Below, piece by piece: positions 28,088 through 36,055 of a stretch of DNA of 64,000 nt. Under the pieces are notes generated by a model. That model saw only the letters and a list, made by a program, of their open reading frames with translations. It did no database searches and was not told where the DNA came from. The DNA lies in the NCBI RefSeq assembly GCF_030814015.1, contig NZ_JAUSUL010000002.1:1-64000 (forward strand), read 5' to 3'. This DNA comes from Amorphus orientalis. GTDB taxonomy: Bacteria; Pseudomonadota; Alphaproteobacteria; Rhizobiales; Amorphaceae. Within the stretch, counting starts at the first letter, position 1; every line of letters begins with the position of its first letter. The translations under genes were made by a program, and so were the position numbers.

Positions 28088-28555
28088 TCAGCCGGGTGTC
28101 GCTTCCAGCGGGATCGCGGTTTCTTCCTTGGCGGTGCGAATGACCACCAGAGTGAAGAAGCGGGCGACGTTGGTGCGCTCGCGGAACAGGCGCTCGCAAA
28201 GCCCGTCGAATTCGTCCATGTCGCGCAGCCTCATCACCAGGACTGCATCGACGGAGCCGGTGACCGCATAGGCTTGGGTCACGGCGGCTTCGCCGGCGGC
28301 CCGGTCGAGGAACTGCCGCATCTGCTGCTCGCCGTGCTCCTTGAGTTCGACGGTGACGATCGCCTTCAGGGACCGGCCGGCCCTGGCCGGATTGAGGATC
28401 GCGACGATGCGGTCGATGACGCCGGAAGCCCGTAGCCGCCGAATGCGTCGCAGGCAGCTCGACGGCGACAGCCCCACCTCGTCCGCCAGCCGTGCATTGG
28501 TCCGGCTTGCGTCGCGCTGCATCAGGGTCAGGAGCTTCCTGTCGATCCGGTCCAT
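28088..28555 (-). CDS. Lrp/AsnC-family transcriptional regulator
   Basis: This is a 155-residue feast/famine regulator. The frame is open another 111 bases upstream, but MDRIDRKLLTLMQRDAS at 28555 is the standard Lrp opening. The HTH covers about residues 18-45 (NARLADEVGLSPSSCLRRI), and the ligand-binding RAM domain covers about 65-150 (AYAVTGSVDAVLVMRLRDMDEF). It is divergent from the GATE-domain membrane protein gene, with a strong Lrp-type palindrome between them, so it very likely regulates that gene and itself. An amino-acid effector is expected from the family. Confidence 0.92.
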   Translation of the reverse strand: MDRIDRKLLTLMQRDASRTNARLADEVGLSPSSCLRRIRRLRASGVIDRIVAILNPARAGRSLKAIVTVELKEHGEQQMRQFLDRAAGEAAVTQAYAVTGSVDAVLVMRLRDMDEFDGLCERLFRERTNVARFFTLVVIRTAKEETAIPLEATPG

Positions 28556-28656
28556 GCTCTGGTTCCTCGTGGGTGGCCGTCCGGCGTGCGATGGGGCAGG
28601 GCGGTCGTCCGGTGACTCTCGGCTGCCGCGCCCCGTCGAGCGCAGCGTCGACGCCA

Positions 28657-28682
28657 TGATTTGCAATATTATTGCATGATGA
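28657..28682. promoter_or_regulatory. Probable Lrp-type operator
   Basis: The perfect palindrome TGCAATA-T-TATTGCA (28662-28676) is set in an AT-rich stretch that contrasts with the GC-rich surroundings and is framed by ATGAT/GCATGAT. Length, symmetry and AT-rich centre match Lrp/AsnC operators. It lies between an Lrp-family gene (start 28555) and the divergent membrane protein gene (start 28753), close to both expected promoters. Confidence 0.7.
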
Positions 28683-28752
28683 TGCTCATTTTGACCGAAA
28701 CTGCGAATTCTGTCGGGGTAGGGAAGGTGCGTTGAAACCGGAAAGACGTGCC

Positions 28753-29730
28753 ATGCCGACGCTCGACTACTGCGTTCGCCGAACCGCCGACATGCTGCGG
28801 GTGTACTGGATGCTGGTCCGTATCATCGTGCCGATGACGATCGCGACCCATCTGCTGTCGGAGTTCGGCGTGATCGACAGGATCGCGCCCGCCCTGAGCC
28901 CGCTCATGGGGCTCTACGGGCTGTCGCCGGAGTATGCCTTCGGGGTCCTGACGGGTGCCCTGGTGGGGATCTGGGGCGGGCTGGCGGTCCTGTTCACGCT
29001 TGTGCCGGCCGGGTCCATCAGCGTGGCCGACATGACGATCTTCTCCAGCATGCTCCTGTTCGTGCACGCCCTGCCGGTGGAGCAGCAGATCGTCGCCCGG
29101 GCCGGTCCGTCTTTCTGGGTGACGACGGTCCTGCGTGTCGCCGGTGGGCTGGTCTACGCGGCGCTCCTTCATGGGATTTTCGCGACTACCGGCTGGCTCT
29201 CCGAACCGATCGATCCGGCCTGGATACCGGTCGAGGACACGGCCGGCTGGGGCGGATTCCTGACCGATCTTGGCTACGGCATGCTGATCCTGCTGGCGAT
29301 CCTGCTCGCCCTGTCCTGGGGCATGGAGATCCTGCGCATGGTGGGGGCGATGGAGCTGATCAAGCGCGCGCTCGCGCCCATGCTTCGCCTGGCCGGGCTC
29401 TCCGCGGAGGCGACCCACTTCACCGCCGTCGGCCTCGTGCTCGGGCTCGCGTTCGGCGGCGGGCTGCTGATTGCCGAGGCGCGGGCCGGACACGTACCCC
29501 CGCGCCAGGTCTTCCTCGCCTGCGTGTTCATGGGGTTCGCCCACGGCCTGATCGAGGACACGCTGGTGGTCATTGCCGTCGGCGCGGATGTCTGGGGCGT
29601 GCTGGTCGGGCGGGTGGTGTTTGCCGTCGCGGCGTCGGCGCTGGTCGCCTTGGTGCTCGCGGGTGTCTCCGACCGGGTGTTCGCGCGCTGGCTCTATCGC
29701 CGGCGGGAGGGCACGACGGCAACGGTGTGA
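28753..29730 (+). CDS. GATE-domain (nucleoside recognition) membrane protein
   Basis: This is a 325-residue polytopic inner-membrane protein with about eight hydrophobic helices. I start at the ATG at 28753, which has GGAAAG upstream, instead of the in-frame ATG at 28672 that falls inside the operator. Two related halves each carry a GATE-like segment: PEYAFGVLTGALVGIWGG near residue 50-67 and LGLAFGGGLLIAEARAG near 235-251, the second followed by FMGFAHGLIEDTLVVIAVGA. Such proteins occur in nucleoside transporters and spore-maturation-like exporters. Its control by an adjacent Lrp regulator suggests transport of an amino acid or similar metabolite, which is inference. Confidence 0.82.
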   Translation: MPTLDYCVRRTADMLRVYWMLVRIIVPMTIATHLLSEFGVIDRIAPALSPLMGLYGLSPEYAFGVLTGALVGIWGGLAVLFTLVPAGSISVADMTIFSSMLLFVHALPVEQQIVARAGPSFWVTTVLRVAGGLVYAALLHGIFATTGWLSEPIDPAWIPVEDTAGWGGFLTDLGYGMLILLAILLALSWGMEILRMVGAMELIKRALAPMLRLAGLSAEATHFTAVGLVLGLAFGGGLLIAEARAGHVPPRQVFLACVFMGFAHGLIEDTLVVIAVGADVWGVLVGRVVFAVAASALVALVLAGVSDRVFARWLYRRREGTTATV

Positions 29731-29763
29731 CGGACCTTGCCGATTGGACAACGAGTGGCCAAG

Positions 29764-29794
29764 AAAAAAGGCCGCGCCGGATGCCGGCACGGCC
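29764..29794 (-). terminator. Rho-independent terminator of phaA
   Basis: On the minus strand an 11-bp stem, GGCCGTGCCGG with CCGGCGCGGCC (one G-T pair), has a 3-base loop and is followed by TTTTTTC. It lies about 32 bases after the phaA stop, so phaA transcription is expected to end before the inserted genes. Confidence 0.9.
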
Positions 29795-29825
29795 TTCAGA
29801 ATCCAGTCGGTCAGGCGAAGGCGCG

Positions 29826-31007
29826 TCAGCCGCGCTCGACGCACATGGCGACGCCCATGCCGCCGCCGATGCACAGCGTGGCGAGGCCCTTCTTGGCGCC
29901 GCGGCGCTTCATCTCGTGCAGGAGCGTGACCAGGACGCGGTTGCCGGAGGCGCCGATCGGGTGACCGATCGCGATGGCGCCGCCGTTCACGTTCACGATC
30001 GACGTGTCCCAGCCCATGTCCTTGTTCACCGCACAGGCCTGGGCGGCGAAGGCCTCGTTCGCCTCGACCAGGTCGAGGTCCTCCGGCTTCCAGCCGGCCT
30101 TTTCCAGCGCCTTGCGCGAGGCCGGGATCGGGCCGGTGCCCATGATCGACGGATCCACGCCGGCGGTCGCCCAGGAGACGATCCGGGCAAGCGGTTCGAT
30201 GCCGCGCTTCTCCGCGTTGGCGGCCGACATCAGCACCACGGCGGAGCCGCCGTCATTGATGCCGGACGCATTGCCGGCGGTGACCGAGCCGTCCTTGGCG
30301 AAGGCCGGACGCAGCTTGGCGACGCTGTCGAGGGTGGCGCCGTGACGGATGTACTCGTCGTCCTCGACGACCTTCTCGCCCTTGCGCTCCTTGACCGTCA
30401 CCGGGACGATCTCGTCCTTGAACTTGCCGGCCTTCTGGGCGGCCTCGGCCTTGTTCTGGGAGGCGACCGCGAACTCGTCCTGCATGTCGCGGGTGATCTG
30501 CCACTGATTGGCGACGTTTTCCGCCGTGCCGCCCATGTGGTAGCCATTGAACACGTCCCACAGGCCGTCCCTGATCATCGTGTCGATGAAGGACATGTCG
30601 CCCATCTTGTGGCCGGCGCGCAGGTGAGCGGCATGGGGCGACAGGGTCATGTTCTCCTGGCCGCCGGCAACGATGATATCGGCGTCGCCGGTGGCGATCT
30701 GCTGCATGCCGATGCAGACCGTGCGCAGGCCCGAACCGCAGACCTGGTTCAGCGTCCAGGCGGTCTTCTCTTTCGGGATGCCGGCGCCCATCGCGGCCTG
30801 ACGGGCGGGGTTCATGCCCTGGGCCGCGGTCAGGACCTGGCCCATGATGACCTCGTCGACGTCGTCGGCAGAGACGCCGGCGCGCTCCAGGGCACCTGCG
30901 ATCGCCACCTTGCCGAGGTCGGCGGCGGGCGTCGTGGCGAACGATCCGTTGAAGGCGCCGACCGGCGTGCGGGCCGCGCTGGCGATGACGATCTGGTCTT
31001 GGCTCAT
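29826..31007 (-). CDS. phaA: Acetyl-CoA C-acetyltransferase (beta-ketothiolase)
   Basis: This is a 393-residue biosynthetic thiolase that condenses two acetyl-CoA to acetoacetyl-CoA. GGAGG lies 7-11 bases before the ATG. The acylated nucleophile is C90 in [10 protein letters not shown]. The second active-site region has [17 protein letters not shown] with the catalytic histidine, and the proton-donor cysteine is in [10 protein letters not shown] near the C terminus. All thiolase signatures are intact and the length is standard. It is divergent from phaR and separated from phaB by the Lrp/GATE pair. It has its own strong terminator. Confidence 0.97.
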   Translation of the reverse strand: MSQDQIVIASAARTPVGAFNGSFATTPAADLGKVAIAGALERAGVSADDVDEVIMGQVLTAAQGMNPARQAAMGAGIPKEKTAWTLNQVCGSGLRTVCIGMQQIATGDADIIVAGGQENMTLSPHAAHLRAGHKMGDMSFIDTMIRDGLWDVFNGYHMGGTAENVANQWQITRDMQDEFAVASQNKAEAAQKAGKFKDEIVPVTVKERKGEKVVEDDEYIRHGATLDSVAKLRPAFAKDGSVTAGNASGINDGGSAVVLMSAANAEKRGIEPLARIVSWATAGVDPSIMGTGPIPASRKALEKAGWKPEDLDLVEANEAFAAQACAVNKDMGWDTSIVNVNGGAIAIGHPIGASGNRVLVTLLHEMKRRGAKKGLATLCIGGGMGVAMCVERG

Positions 31008-31313
31008 CGGAGACCTCCGAGGGTTTGGAATAGGCGTGGATACGTGGTCTTGGCGCAGCCTGTGGCTCGCTCAGGGCCTTTTGGGGTCGACCATCTATGT
31101 GGGGGCCGTCGCCCAGTCGTTGAAGCGGCGTCCCATGGTGTCCGAACCGTTGTGATAGAGCCCGCCCGCCGGCCGGGTGTCAATGTCGGCGAGGGCTCGA
31201 CGCCACGGTTCCATGCCGCAACGCCAAATCCAGTGTGGCGTTGCGGGAAACGAACCCCTATCGTAGCGCGAAATTCGTCCCGGACGCGGGCAATAGGGAG
31301 GTCGACGCGAACC
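31008..31313. other. Divergent promoter region between phaA and phaR
   Basis: No gene is visible; an in-frame extension of phaR runs through it but lacks a start signal. It should contain the promoters of phaA (leftward) and phaR (rightward). A 10-bp perfect inverted repeat at 31216-31246 is the main structure and is a candidate operator. Confidence 0.5.
31216..31246. repeat. Inverted repeat between phaA and phaR
   Basis: CCGCAACGCC (31216-31225) and its exact complement GGCGTTGCGG (31237-31246) flank an 11-base spacer. It lies 68-98 bases upstream of the phaR start. No T tract follows, so an operator or leader hairpin is more likely than a terminator. PhaR is known to repress its own gene in other bacteria, which makes it a natural candidate ligand, but the sequence does not match a PhaR site I can vouch for. 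Confidence 0.75.
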
Positions 31314-31955
31314 ATGGCGAAGACAGACGAGCCCACCGTCATCAAGAAGTATGCGAACCGGCGGCTCTACAACACCGGTACCAGCACTTATGTGACGTTG
31401 GAGGACCTGGCCGAGATGGTGAAGGCTGAAGACGATTTTGTCGTCTTCGATGCCAAATCCGGCGACGACATCACCCGGTCGGTGCTCACCCAGATCATCT
31501 TCGAGCAGGAGAACAAGGGGCAGAACCTGCTGCCGATCGCGTTTCTGCGCCAGCTGATCCGGTTCTACGGCGATTCCATGCAGACGCTGGTGCCGCCCTA
31601 TCTCGAATATTCGCTGGAATCGTTCGTGCGCGATCAGGAGAAGATGCGCCAGCAGATGGCCAGCACGTTCGGGGTCAGCCCGTTCGACACGCTGGATGAG
31701 CACGTCCGGCGCAACACGCAGATGTTCGAGCAGGCGATGCGGATGTTCATGCCGTTCGGACCCGGCGGCGAGCCGCAGGAGCGACCTGCGGAGGCCGGCG
31801 AGGAGAAGCCTGCTGCGGCCGGTTCAGGCTCCGGCGATCTTGACGACATGAAGCGTCAGCTCGCGGAAATGCAGCGCCAGCTGAATACGCTGGCGACCGG
31901 CAGCGGGGGCCCGAAAGGCGCGGCCAAGAAGGGCGGTGGCTCGTCCGGGGCGTAA
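31314..31955 (+). CDS. phaR: Polyhydroxyalkanoate synthesis repressor PhaR
   Basis: This is a 213-residue DNA- and PHB-binding regulator that represses phasin and its own gene until granules form. The ATG at 31314 is preceded by AGGGAGG. The N-terminal DNA-binding domain carries the family motif IKKYANRRLYNTGTSTYVTL at about residues 10-29, followed by FVVFDAKSGDDITRSVLTQI. The PHB-accumulation domain follows with LVPPYLEYSLESFVRDQEK in the middle. A Met-rich amphipathic stretch and a Gly/Lys-rich tail complete it. The PHB synthase gene phaC is not in the window. Confidence 0.95.
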   Translation: MAKTDEPTVIKKYANRRLYNTGTSTYVTLEDLAEMVKAEDDFVVFDAKSGDDITRSVLTQIIFEQENKGQNLLPIAFLRQLIRFYGDSMQTLVPPYLEYSLESFVRDQEKMRQQMASTFGVSPFDTLDEHVRRNTQMFEQAMRMFMPFGPGGEPQERPAEAGEEKPAAAGSGSGDLDDMKRQLAEMQRQLNTLATGSGGPKGAAKKGGGSSGA

Positions 31956-32002
31956 AAGCGCGGGTGGTCCGGCTTCTGACCGGGCCACCGAAGTTTCCGC
32001 TC

Positions 32003-32242
32003 TTACTTCGCGGTCAGAATCCCGTAGATCTCGTCCTTCAGCGCCAGGCGCTTCTTGCGCATGTCTTCCATGTGCGCGTCGCTGGTCGGCTCCACGTCGG
32101 TCTCGGCCCGGTGAATCGCGCGGTTGACCTCGTGATACTCGTCGAAGAGCTTCGCGAAGTGTGCGTCCTCGCCCTTCAGCCGATGCATGGTATCGACGTG
32201 CTCGGGAAACTCCTCCGCCAACTCGTGCGGTGTATTCGACAT
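32003..32242 (-). CDS. YdcH family DUF465 protein
   Basis: This is a 79-residue small helical protein beginning MSNTPHELAEEFPEHVDTMH at 32242; the frame upstream is not protein-like. The DUF465 pattern is clear: HRLKGEDAHFAKLFDEYHEVNRAIHRAE, then RKKRLALKDEIYGIL (quoted in parts). Members are cytoplasmic coiled-coil proteins of unknown function, common in alphaproteobacteria. GGAG lies 11 bases before the ATG. Confidence 0.88.
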   Translation of the reverse strand: MSNTPHELAEEFPEHVDTMHRLKGEDAHFAKLFDEYHEVNRAIHRAETDVEPTSDAHMEDMRKKRLALKDEIYGILTAK

Positions 32243-32441
32243 GGACCAACGGGCTCCGTTCGTAGGGGTGATTTTGATGGAGTGGGGGCATCCGATCGGG
32301 GCAGGTGACCCATCGAGTGCTCGGTCGGGAGATAACGGATGGCAAAGCGCTCGCGCATTGCGAAATCGCAATCGCTCGGTCGCAGCCGACACACCTTGTC
32401 CGCATCCGGATGTACGTACGATCCAAGCGACCCCGAAGGGA

Positions 32442-32861
32442 TCAGCCGTCGCTGCTTTCCACCGACACGTCCCGGCGCGCGGCGCCGAGCGAGATCGTAA
32501 ATCCGGCCATCACGTCGACGATGGCCAGTACGGTGAGAAGGAAGAAGGTGGAGGTCGCCGCCGCCCCGACCGCGAGGAATTCGACCACATAGACCACCAT
32601 CACCACGGTCGAGACCAGGTGGTCCAGGACCGAGCGCTTGTGAACGCGGGTGGCCTTGATGATCTCCGCACCGAGAAGGCAGACCGCGACGACCTCGATC
32701 AGGTCGGCCAGGTCCGGCGTCCACGGATGTCCGGAGACCAGGGTCAGCGAGAACAGCTCGCTGCCCCAGATCGGGGAGGTGGCACTGCCGCCCGCGAACA
32801 CGAACGCGATCACATTGTAGAGGATCAGCGGGACGATGGTCAGCGGGACGGCGGAAATCAT
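32442..32861 (-). CDS. Hypothetical four-helix membrane protein
   Basis: This encodes a 139-residue integral membrane protein. I start at the ATG at 32861 (MISAVPLTIVPLILYNVIAF), eight codons after the first possible start. Four hydrophobic segments are visible at about residues 3-23, 53-70, 82-100 and 104-125, with a charged cytoplasmic-type loop KATRVHKRS between the second and third and an acidic C terminus. No motif allows a functional name. It lies 95 bases downstream of rpmF on the same strand. Confidence 0.7.
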   Translation of the reverse strand: MISAVPLTIVPLILYNVIAFVFAGGSATSPIWGSELFSLTLVSGHPWTPDLADLIEVVAVCLLGAEIIKATRVHKRSVLDHLVSTVVMVVYVVEFLAVGAAATSTFFLLTVLAIVDVMAGFTISLGAARRDVSVESSDG

Positions 32862-32955
32862 GCGAGCCTCGGATGCCAGATCCACACGGCGCGCCGGCCG
32901 CGATCAGGCGACCGGCTTGCGGGCACGCGGGCTACGGCCCGGCGCAGTGGCGGGC

Positions 32956-33138
32956 TTACTCGCCCTTCGGCTCGAGAACCTGGCGGCCGCGATACATGCC
33001 CGTCTTCAGGTCGATGTGGTGCGACCGGCGCAGCTCGCCGGACTCCTTGTCCTCGATGTAGCTCGGCTGCTTCAGCGCGTCGGCCGAACGGCGAAAGCCC
33101 CGCTTCATGCGCGTCGTTTTGCGCTTCGGAACCGCCAT
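32956..33138 (-). CDS. rpmF: Ribosomal protein L32
   Basis: This is the 60-residue large-subunit protein L32, recognisable from [20 protein letters not shown]. It lacks the zinc-binding cysteines, as is normal for alphaproteobacterial L32. GGAGAAG lies just before the ATG. It follows mtgA on the same strand, an arrangement conserved in rhizobia, but has its own promoter candidate and a leader of about 85 bases. Confidence 0.97.
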   Translation of the reverse strand: MAVPKRKTTRMKRGFRRSADALKQPSYIEDKESGELRRSHHIDLKTGMYRGRQVLEPKGE

Positions 33139-33172
33139 CGTCTTCTCCTTGTCGGACCATGATGCCCCACGG

Positions 33173-33192
33173 CCCTGAACTTCAGTTCAGGG
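33173..33192 (-). promoter_or_regulatory. Palindrome in the rpmF leader
   Basis: CCCTGAAC-TTCA-GTTCAGGG is an 8-bp perfect stem with a 4-base loop, 35-54 bases before the L32 start. It could be an autoregulatory leader hairpin or a protein site. No T tract follows, so termination is unlikely. Confidence 0.5.
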
Positions 33193-33224
33193 GGAGCAAA
33201 CGTCCATGAATATCTGGATGTCGA

Positions 33225-33259
33225 GCGCGTCTATATACAGTCTGTCGGGCGACTTGCAA
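33225..33259 (-). promoter_or_regulatory. Sigma-70-type promoter candidate for rpmF
   Basis: On the minus strand TTGCAA (33254-33259) and TATATA (33232-33237) are separated by 16 bases. This gives a start near 33225 and a leader of about 86 bases for rpmF. The promoter overlaps the sequence just after the mtgA stop codon (33280). Confidence 0.55.
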
Positions 33260-33279
33260 AGACGGATTGCCCGGAAAAT

Positions 33280-33987
33280 TCACGAGCGGATCGGGGCGTC
33301 CAGACAGTCGAACACCCAACCCGATCGCTCCACCTCCCGTTGCACCCCGGCTGCGATGCGTTGCACCCCCGGCGACGGACGTGCAGCGTTGCGCCCGTCC
33401 GGATCGGGCAGGGTGGCAGCGAGAAGGGCGCCCTGGCGCGGGCCGATATCTGCCGCCGGACGGCCGAAATAGTGCTGTGCCGCGGCTTCGGCGCCGAAAA
33501 CGCCCGGCGACCACTCTGCCACGTTGAGGTAGATTTCCAGCACACGGTCCTTGGACAGGACGAGATCCAGCCACAACGCGAGCGGAATCTCGACGGCCTT
33601 CCGGACATAGGAGCGCCCGGGCCAAAGGAAGAGATTCTTGGCGGTCTGCATGCTGATCGTGCTCGCGCCGCGGGTTTCCTCGCCTGCCAGGAAGCGCTCC
33701 AGCACGGACGACATCTGCACCCAGTCCACGCCCCAGTGCATGCAGAACCGGGCATCTTCCGAGACCACGACGGCCCGGACGAGGTGCGGGGAGATCTCGT
33801 CCAGGGCCACCCAGTCCCGTGTCACGGACTGGCCCGTGACCCATCTGCCGAGCATGAGTGTCGATACGGGATTGAGGACCGAATAGGCGACGGTCAGTAC
33901 GAGCGGGATTGCGACGAGGATGGCCGCAATCCTGGCGAGCCGGCGCAACAGTCTGGATCCTGGGTGCGAAGTCTGACGCTCGGCCAA
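33280..33987 (-). CDS. mtgA: Monofunctional peptidoglycan glycosyltransferase
   Basis: This is a 235-residue inner-membrane enzyme that polymerises lipid II into glycan strands. The start is a TTG at 33987 with GGAAAG upstream. Residues about 14-38 are the membrane anchor. The GT51 domain carries catalytic E77 in VVSEDARFCMHWGVDW, then RGASTISMQTAKNLFLW with the SxQT motif, and LEIYLNVAEWSPGVFGAE. All family motifs are intact, and no penicillin-binding domain follows, which fits the monofunctional type. Confidence 0.95.
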   Translation of the reverse strand: MAERQTSHPGSRLLRRLARIAAILVAIPLVLTVAYSVLNPVSTLMLGRWVTGQSVTRDWVALDEISPHLVRAVVVSEDARFCMHWGVDWVQMSSVLERFLAGEETRGASTISMQTAKNLFLWPGRSYVRKAVEIPLALWLDLVLSKDRVLEIYLNVAEWSPGVFGAEAAAQHYFGRPAADIGPRQGALLAATLPDPDGRNAARPSPGVQRIAAGVQREVERSGWVFDCLDAPIRS

Positions 33988-34189
33988 CGGTAACTTTCCG
34001 ATTCGGACTTTGCGGTCCGGCGTGCGACGGCGCCGTGCCGGCCGCCGGCGACGGTTTGGCCGGAACGGGACATCGCGTCAACTCCGCTGATTCGCGGGCC
34101 GCCGTGCTTGACCTGAGCGTGAGAGGGTCGCACACGAGGCGGATCATCAATCTGGAGAGCCCGGCGACCCATGACTGCGATGACCGACC

Positions 34190-35074
34190 ATGGCTTTTGA
34201 GGAACGGCTCCAGGCGGCCGCAGAGGCGACGGAAGCCGCGCTCGATCGATTTCTCCCGACTGAAGGGGCCGCGCCCGGCTCGATCGCCGAAGCCATGCGC
34301 TATGCGGCACTCGGCGGCGGCAAGCGATTCCGCCCGTTCCTCGTTCTGGAAAGCGCTCGGCTGTTCGCTGGTCCCGCCGAAGCTGCGCTGAACGTGGCGG
34401 CCGCTTTCGAGTGCGTTCATTGCTACAGCCTCGTGCACGACGATCTGCCGGCCATGGACGACGACGACATGCGCCGCGGCCGTCCCACCGTCCACAAGGC
34501 GTTCGACGAGGCCACCGCGATCCTGGCCGGCGACGCGCTGCTGACGCTCGCTTTCGAGATTCTGGGCGATGCCGGGACGCGGGCCGACCCGCAGGTGCGC
34601 GCCGATCTGGTGCTGTGCCTTGCGCGGGCTTCAGGTGCCGCCGGCATGGTGGGCGGTCAGGCGCTCGATCTGGCAGCCGAGAAACGGGCGCTGGACGAAC
34701 CCGAGATCGTCCGTCTGCAGGCAATGAAGACGGGCGCCCTGATCGCCGCGTCCTGCGAGGCCGGCGCGATCGTTGCCGGTGCTTCCGGCGACGACAGGGC
34801 ACGCCTGCGCCGCTATGGTGAAATCATCGGGGCCGCCTTTCAGCTCGCCGACGATCTGCTCGACGTGGCAGGCGACGCGGCGGCCGTCGGAAAGCGCACC
34901 GGAAAGGATGCGGAGCGTGGTAAGGCGACCCTCGTCTCGATCCACGGGGAGGACTGGGCGCGGGCGCGGCTGGACGAACTCGTGCAGGAAGCGAGCGCGG
35001 TCCTCGATACCTTCGGCGTTAAGGCGTCGGTCCTTCGCGAGGCGCCACGGTTCGTCGCCGAGCGAACTTCATGA
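34190..35074 (+). CDS. ispA: Short-chain polyprenyl diphosphate synthase (farnesyl type)
   Basis: This is a 294-residue prenyltransferase that makes farnesyl or geranylgeranyl diphosphate for ubiquinone, hopanoid and undecaprenyl lipids. The first aspartate motif is VHDDLPAMDDDDMRRG near residues 82-97 and the second is FQLADDLLD near 218-226. The GGGKRFRP motif is present at about 43-50. Neither xseB before it nor dxs after it, the usual neighbours, is present. The ribosome site is weak. Product chain length cannot be fixed from sequence by eye. Confidence 0.92.
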   Translation: MAFEERLQAAAEATEAALDRFLPTEGAAPGSIAEAMRYAALGGGKRFRPFLVLESARLFAGPAEAALNVAAAFECVHCYSLVHDDLPAMDDDDMRRGRPTVHKAFDEATAILAGDALLTLAFEILGDAGTRADPQVRADLVLCLARASGAAGMVGGQALDLAAEKRALDEPEIVRLQAMKTGALIAASCEAGAIVAGASGDDRARLRRYGEIIGAAFQLADDLLDVAGDAAAVGKRTGKDAERGKATLVSIHGEDWARARLDELVQEASAVLDTFGVKASVLREAPRFVAERTS

Positions 35075-35308
35075 AATATGATCATTTTAAGTTTTGAGCG
35101 CCTGACGATTGTGATTTTTGGTGGATCGTGAAAGGCCCTAACGTTAAATTATTTGAATATATTATTGTGCGTAAAAGTTATTTGCTTGGCCTCATTCTTT
35201 GGGTTACGCAGCACCTTGAGAATGGAGGCATTTGAGCGCGTGCGCCGGCACAGCCTCTTTCTCCTGTCAAACTATGAACATGTTCTAATATTCTGATTTA
35301 TTGGTTTT

Positions 35309-35965
35309 ATGCTTGTTTGGCTTGCGTCATATCCGCGATCTGGAAATACTTTTTCAAGAACTATATTGAATAGAAAGTTCGGCCTGAACTCCTATTCTTT
35401 GTACGACGAGCAGAGCGAACTTCTGGAATCGGCAATCGGGTTCGCCGGCGGGTATAAAGACAAGGTCGACTCGCCAGCATTTCTGGAGATGGCTCGGGCA
35501 TCCGAGAAGATCTATCTCATAAAGACCCACGGACCGCCGCTCGCCGACGATCCCGCAATTTACATCGTTCGGGATGGCCGGGCGGCGGTCGCTTCATATG
35601 CTCACTATCTTTCCAAAGTCGAAGGCTATCCTGTCGACATCCCGCAGGTTATTGCGGGCGACGTCGGGTTTGGGTCGTGGTCTGGGCACTTTTATACGTG
35701 GGATCCGGTCAATCGTCCGAATACCGTCCTCACGACATATGAGACGATGCTTGAGGACGTCGATCTGTGGGCGTCTCAGGTCGAGGGTTTGCTGGGGGCT
35801 TCAGCCAACCAGGCGGACATCCCAGCGTTCGACGAGCTCAAAGAGCGGTTTCCGTTCTTCTACCGGGTCGGGGGGAACGAGCCGGGAATTGCCGAGATCC
35901 AGCCCTACCTGGACGAGTTCGATCGGCTGCACGGCGATCTCATGAAAGAACTCGGCTACTATTGA
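35309..35965 (+). CDS. PAPS-dependent sulfotransferase, AT-rich and probably acquired
   Basis: This is a 218-residue cytosolic-type sulfotransferase. The 5-prime phosphosulfate loop is WLASYPRSGNTFSR (about residues 4-17), and the 3-prime phosphate region is YIVRDGRAAVASYAHY (about 88-103). A catalytic acid/base is not assigned. The upstream 234 bases and the first third of the gene are AT-rich with A- and T-ending codons, unlike neighbours, while the end returns to normal composition. Such sulfotransferases modify polysaccharides, Nod-like factors or lipids. It lies where dxs commonly follows ispA, and no sulfate-activation gene is nearby. The start has no convincing ribosome site. Confidence 0.85.
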   Translation: MLVWLASYPRSGNTFSRTILNRKFGLNSYSLYDEQSELLESAIGFAGGYKDKVDSPAFLEMARASEKIYLIKTHGPPLADDPAIYIVRDGRAAVASYAHYLSKVEGYPVDIPQVIAGDVGFGSWSGHFYTWDPVNRPNTVLTTYETMLEDVDLWASQVEGLLGASANQADIPAFDELKERFPFFYRVGGNEPGIAEIQPYLDEFDRLHGDLMKELGYY

Positions 35966-36055
35966 TCCGGCCGGGTTCGCAAGCGCGCCGTGTCATGGCG
36001 CGCATGGTGCCCGTTTCGGTCAGGCGGCTCGGCTGGGCCTGATCTGCGGACGGTC

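Noticed and set aside
29727-31313. In-frame upstream extension of phaR to 742 residues
   Set aside because: Runs antisense through phaA; PhaR has a normal start with a ribosome site at 31314.
35983-36003. GCGCGCC/GGCGCGC hairpin after the sulfotransferase as a terminator
   Set aside because: Only 7 bp, no T tract on either strand; may be chance in GC-rich sequence.
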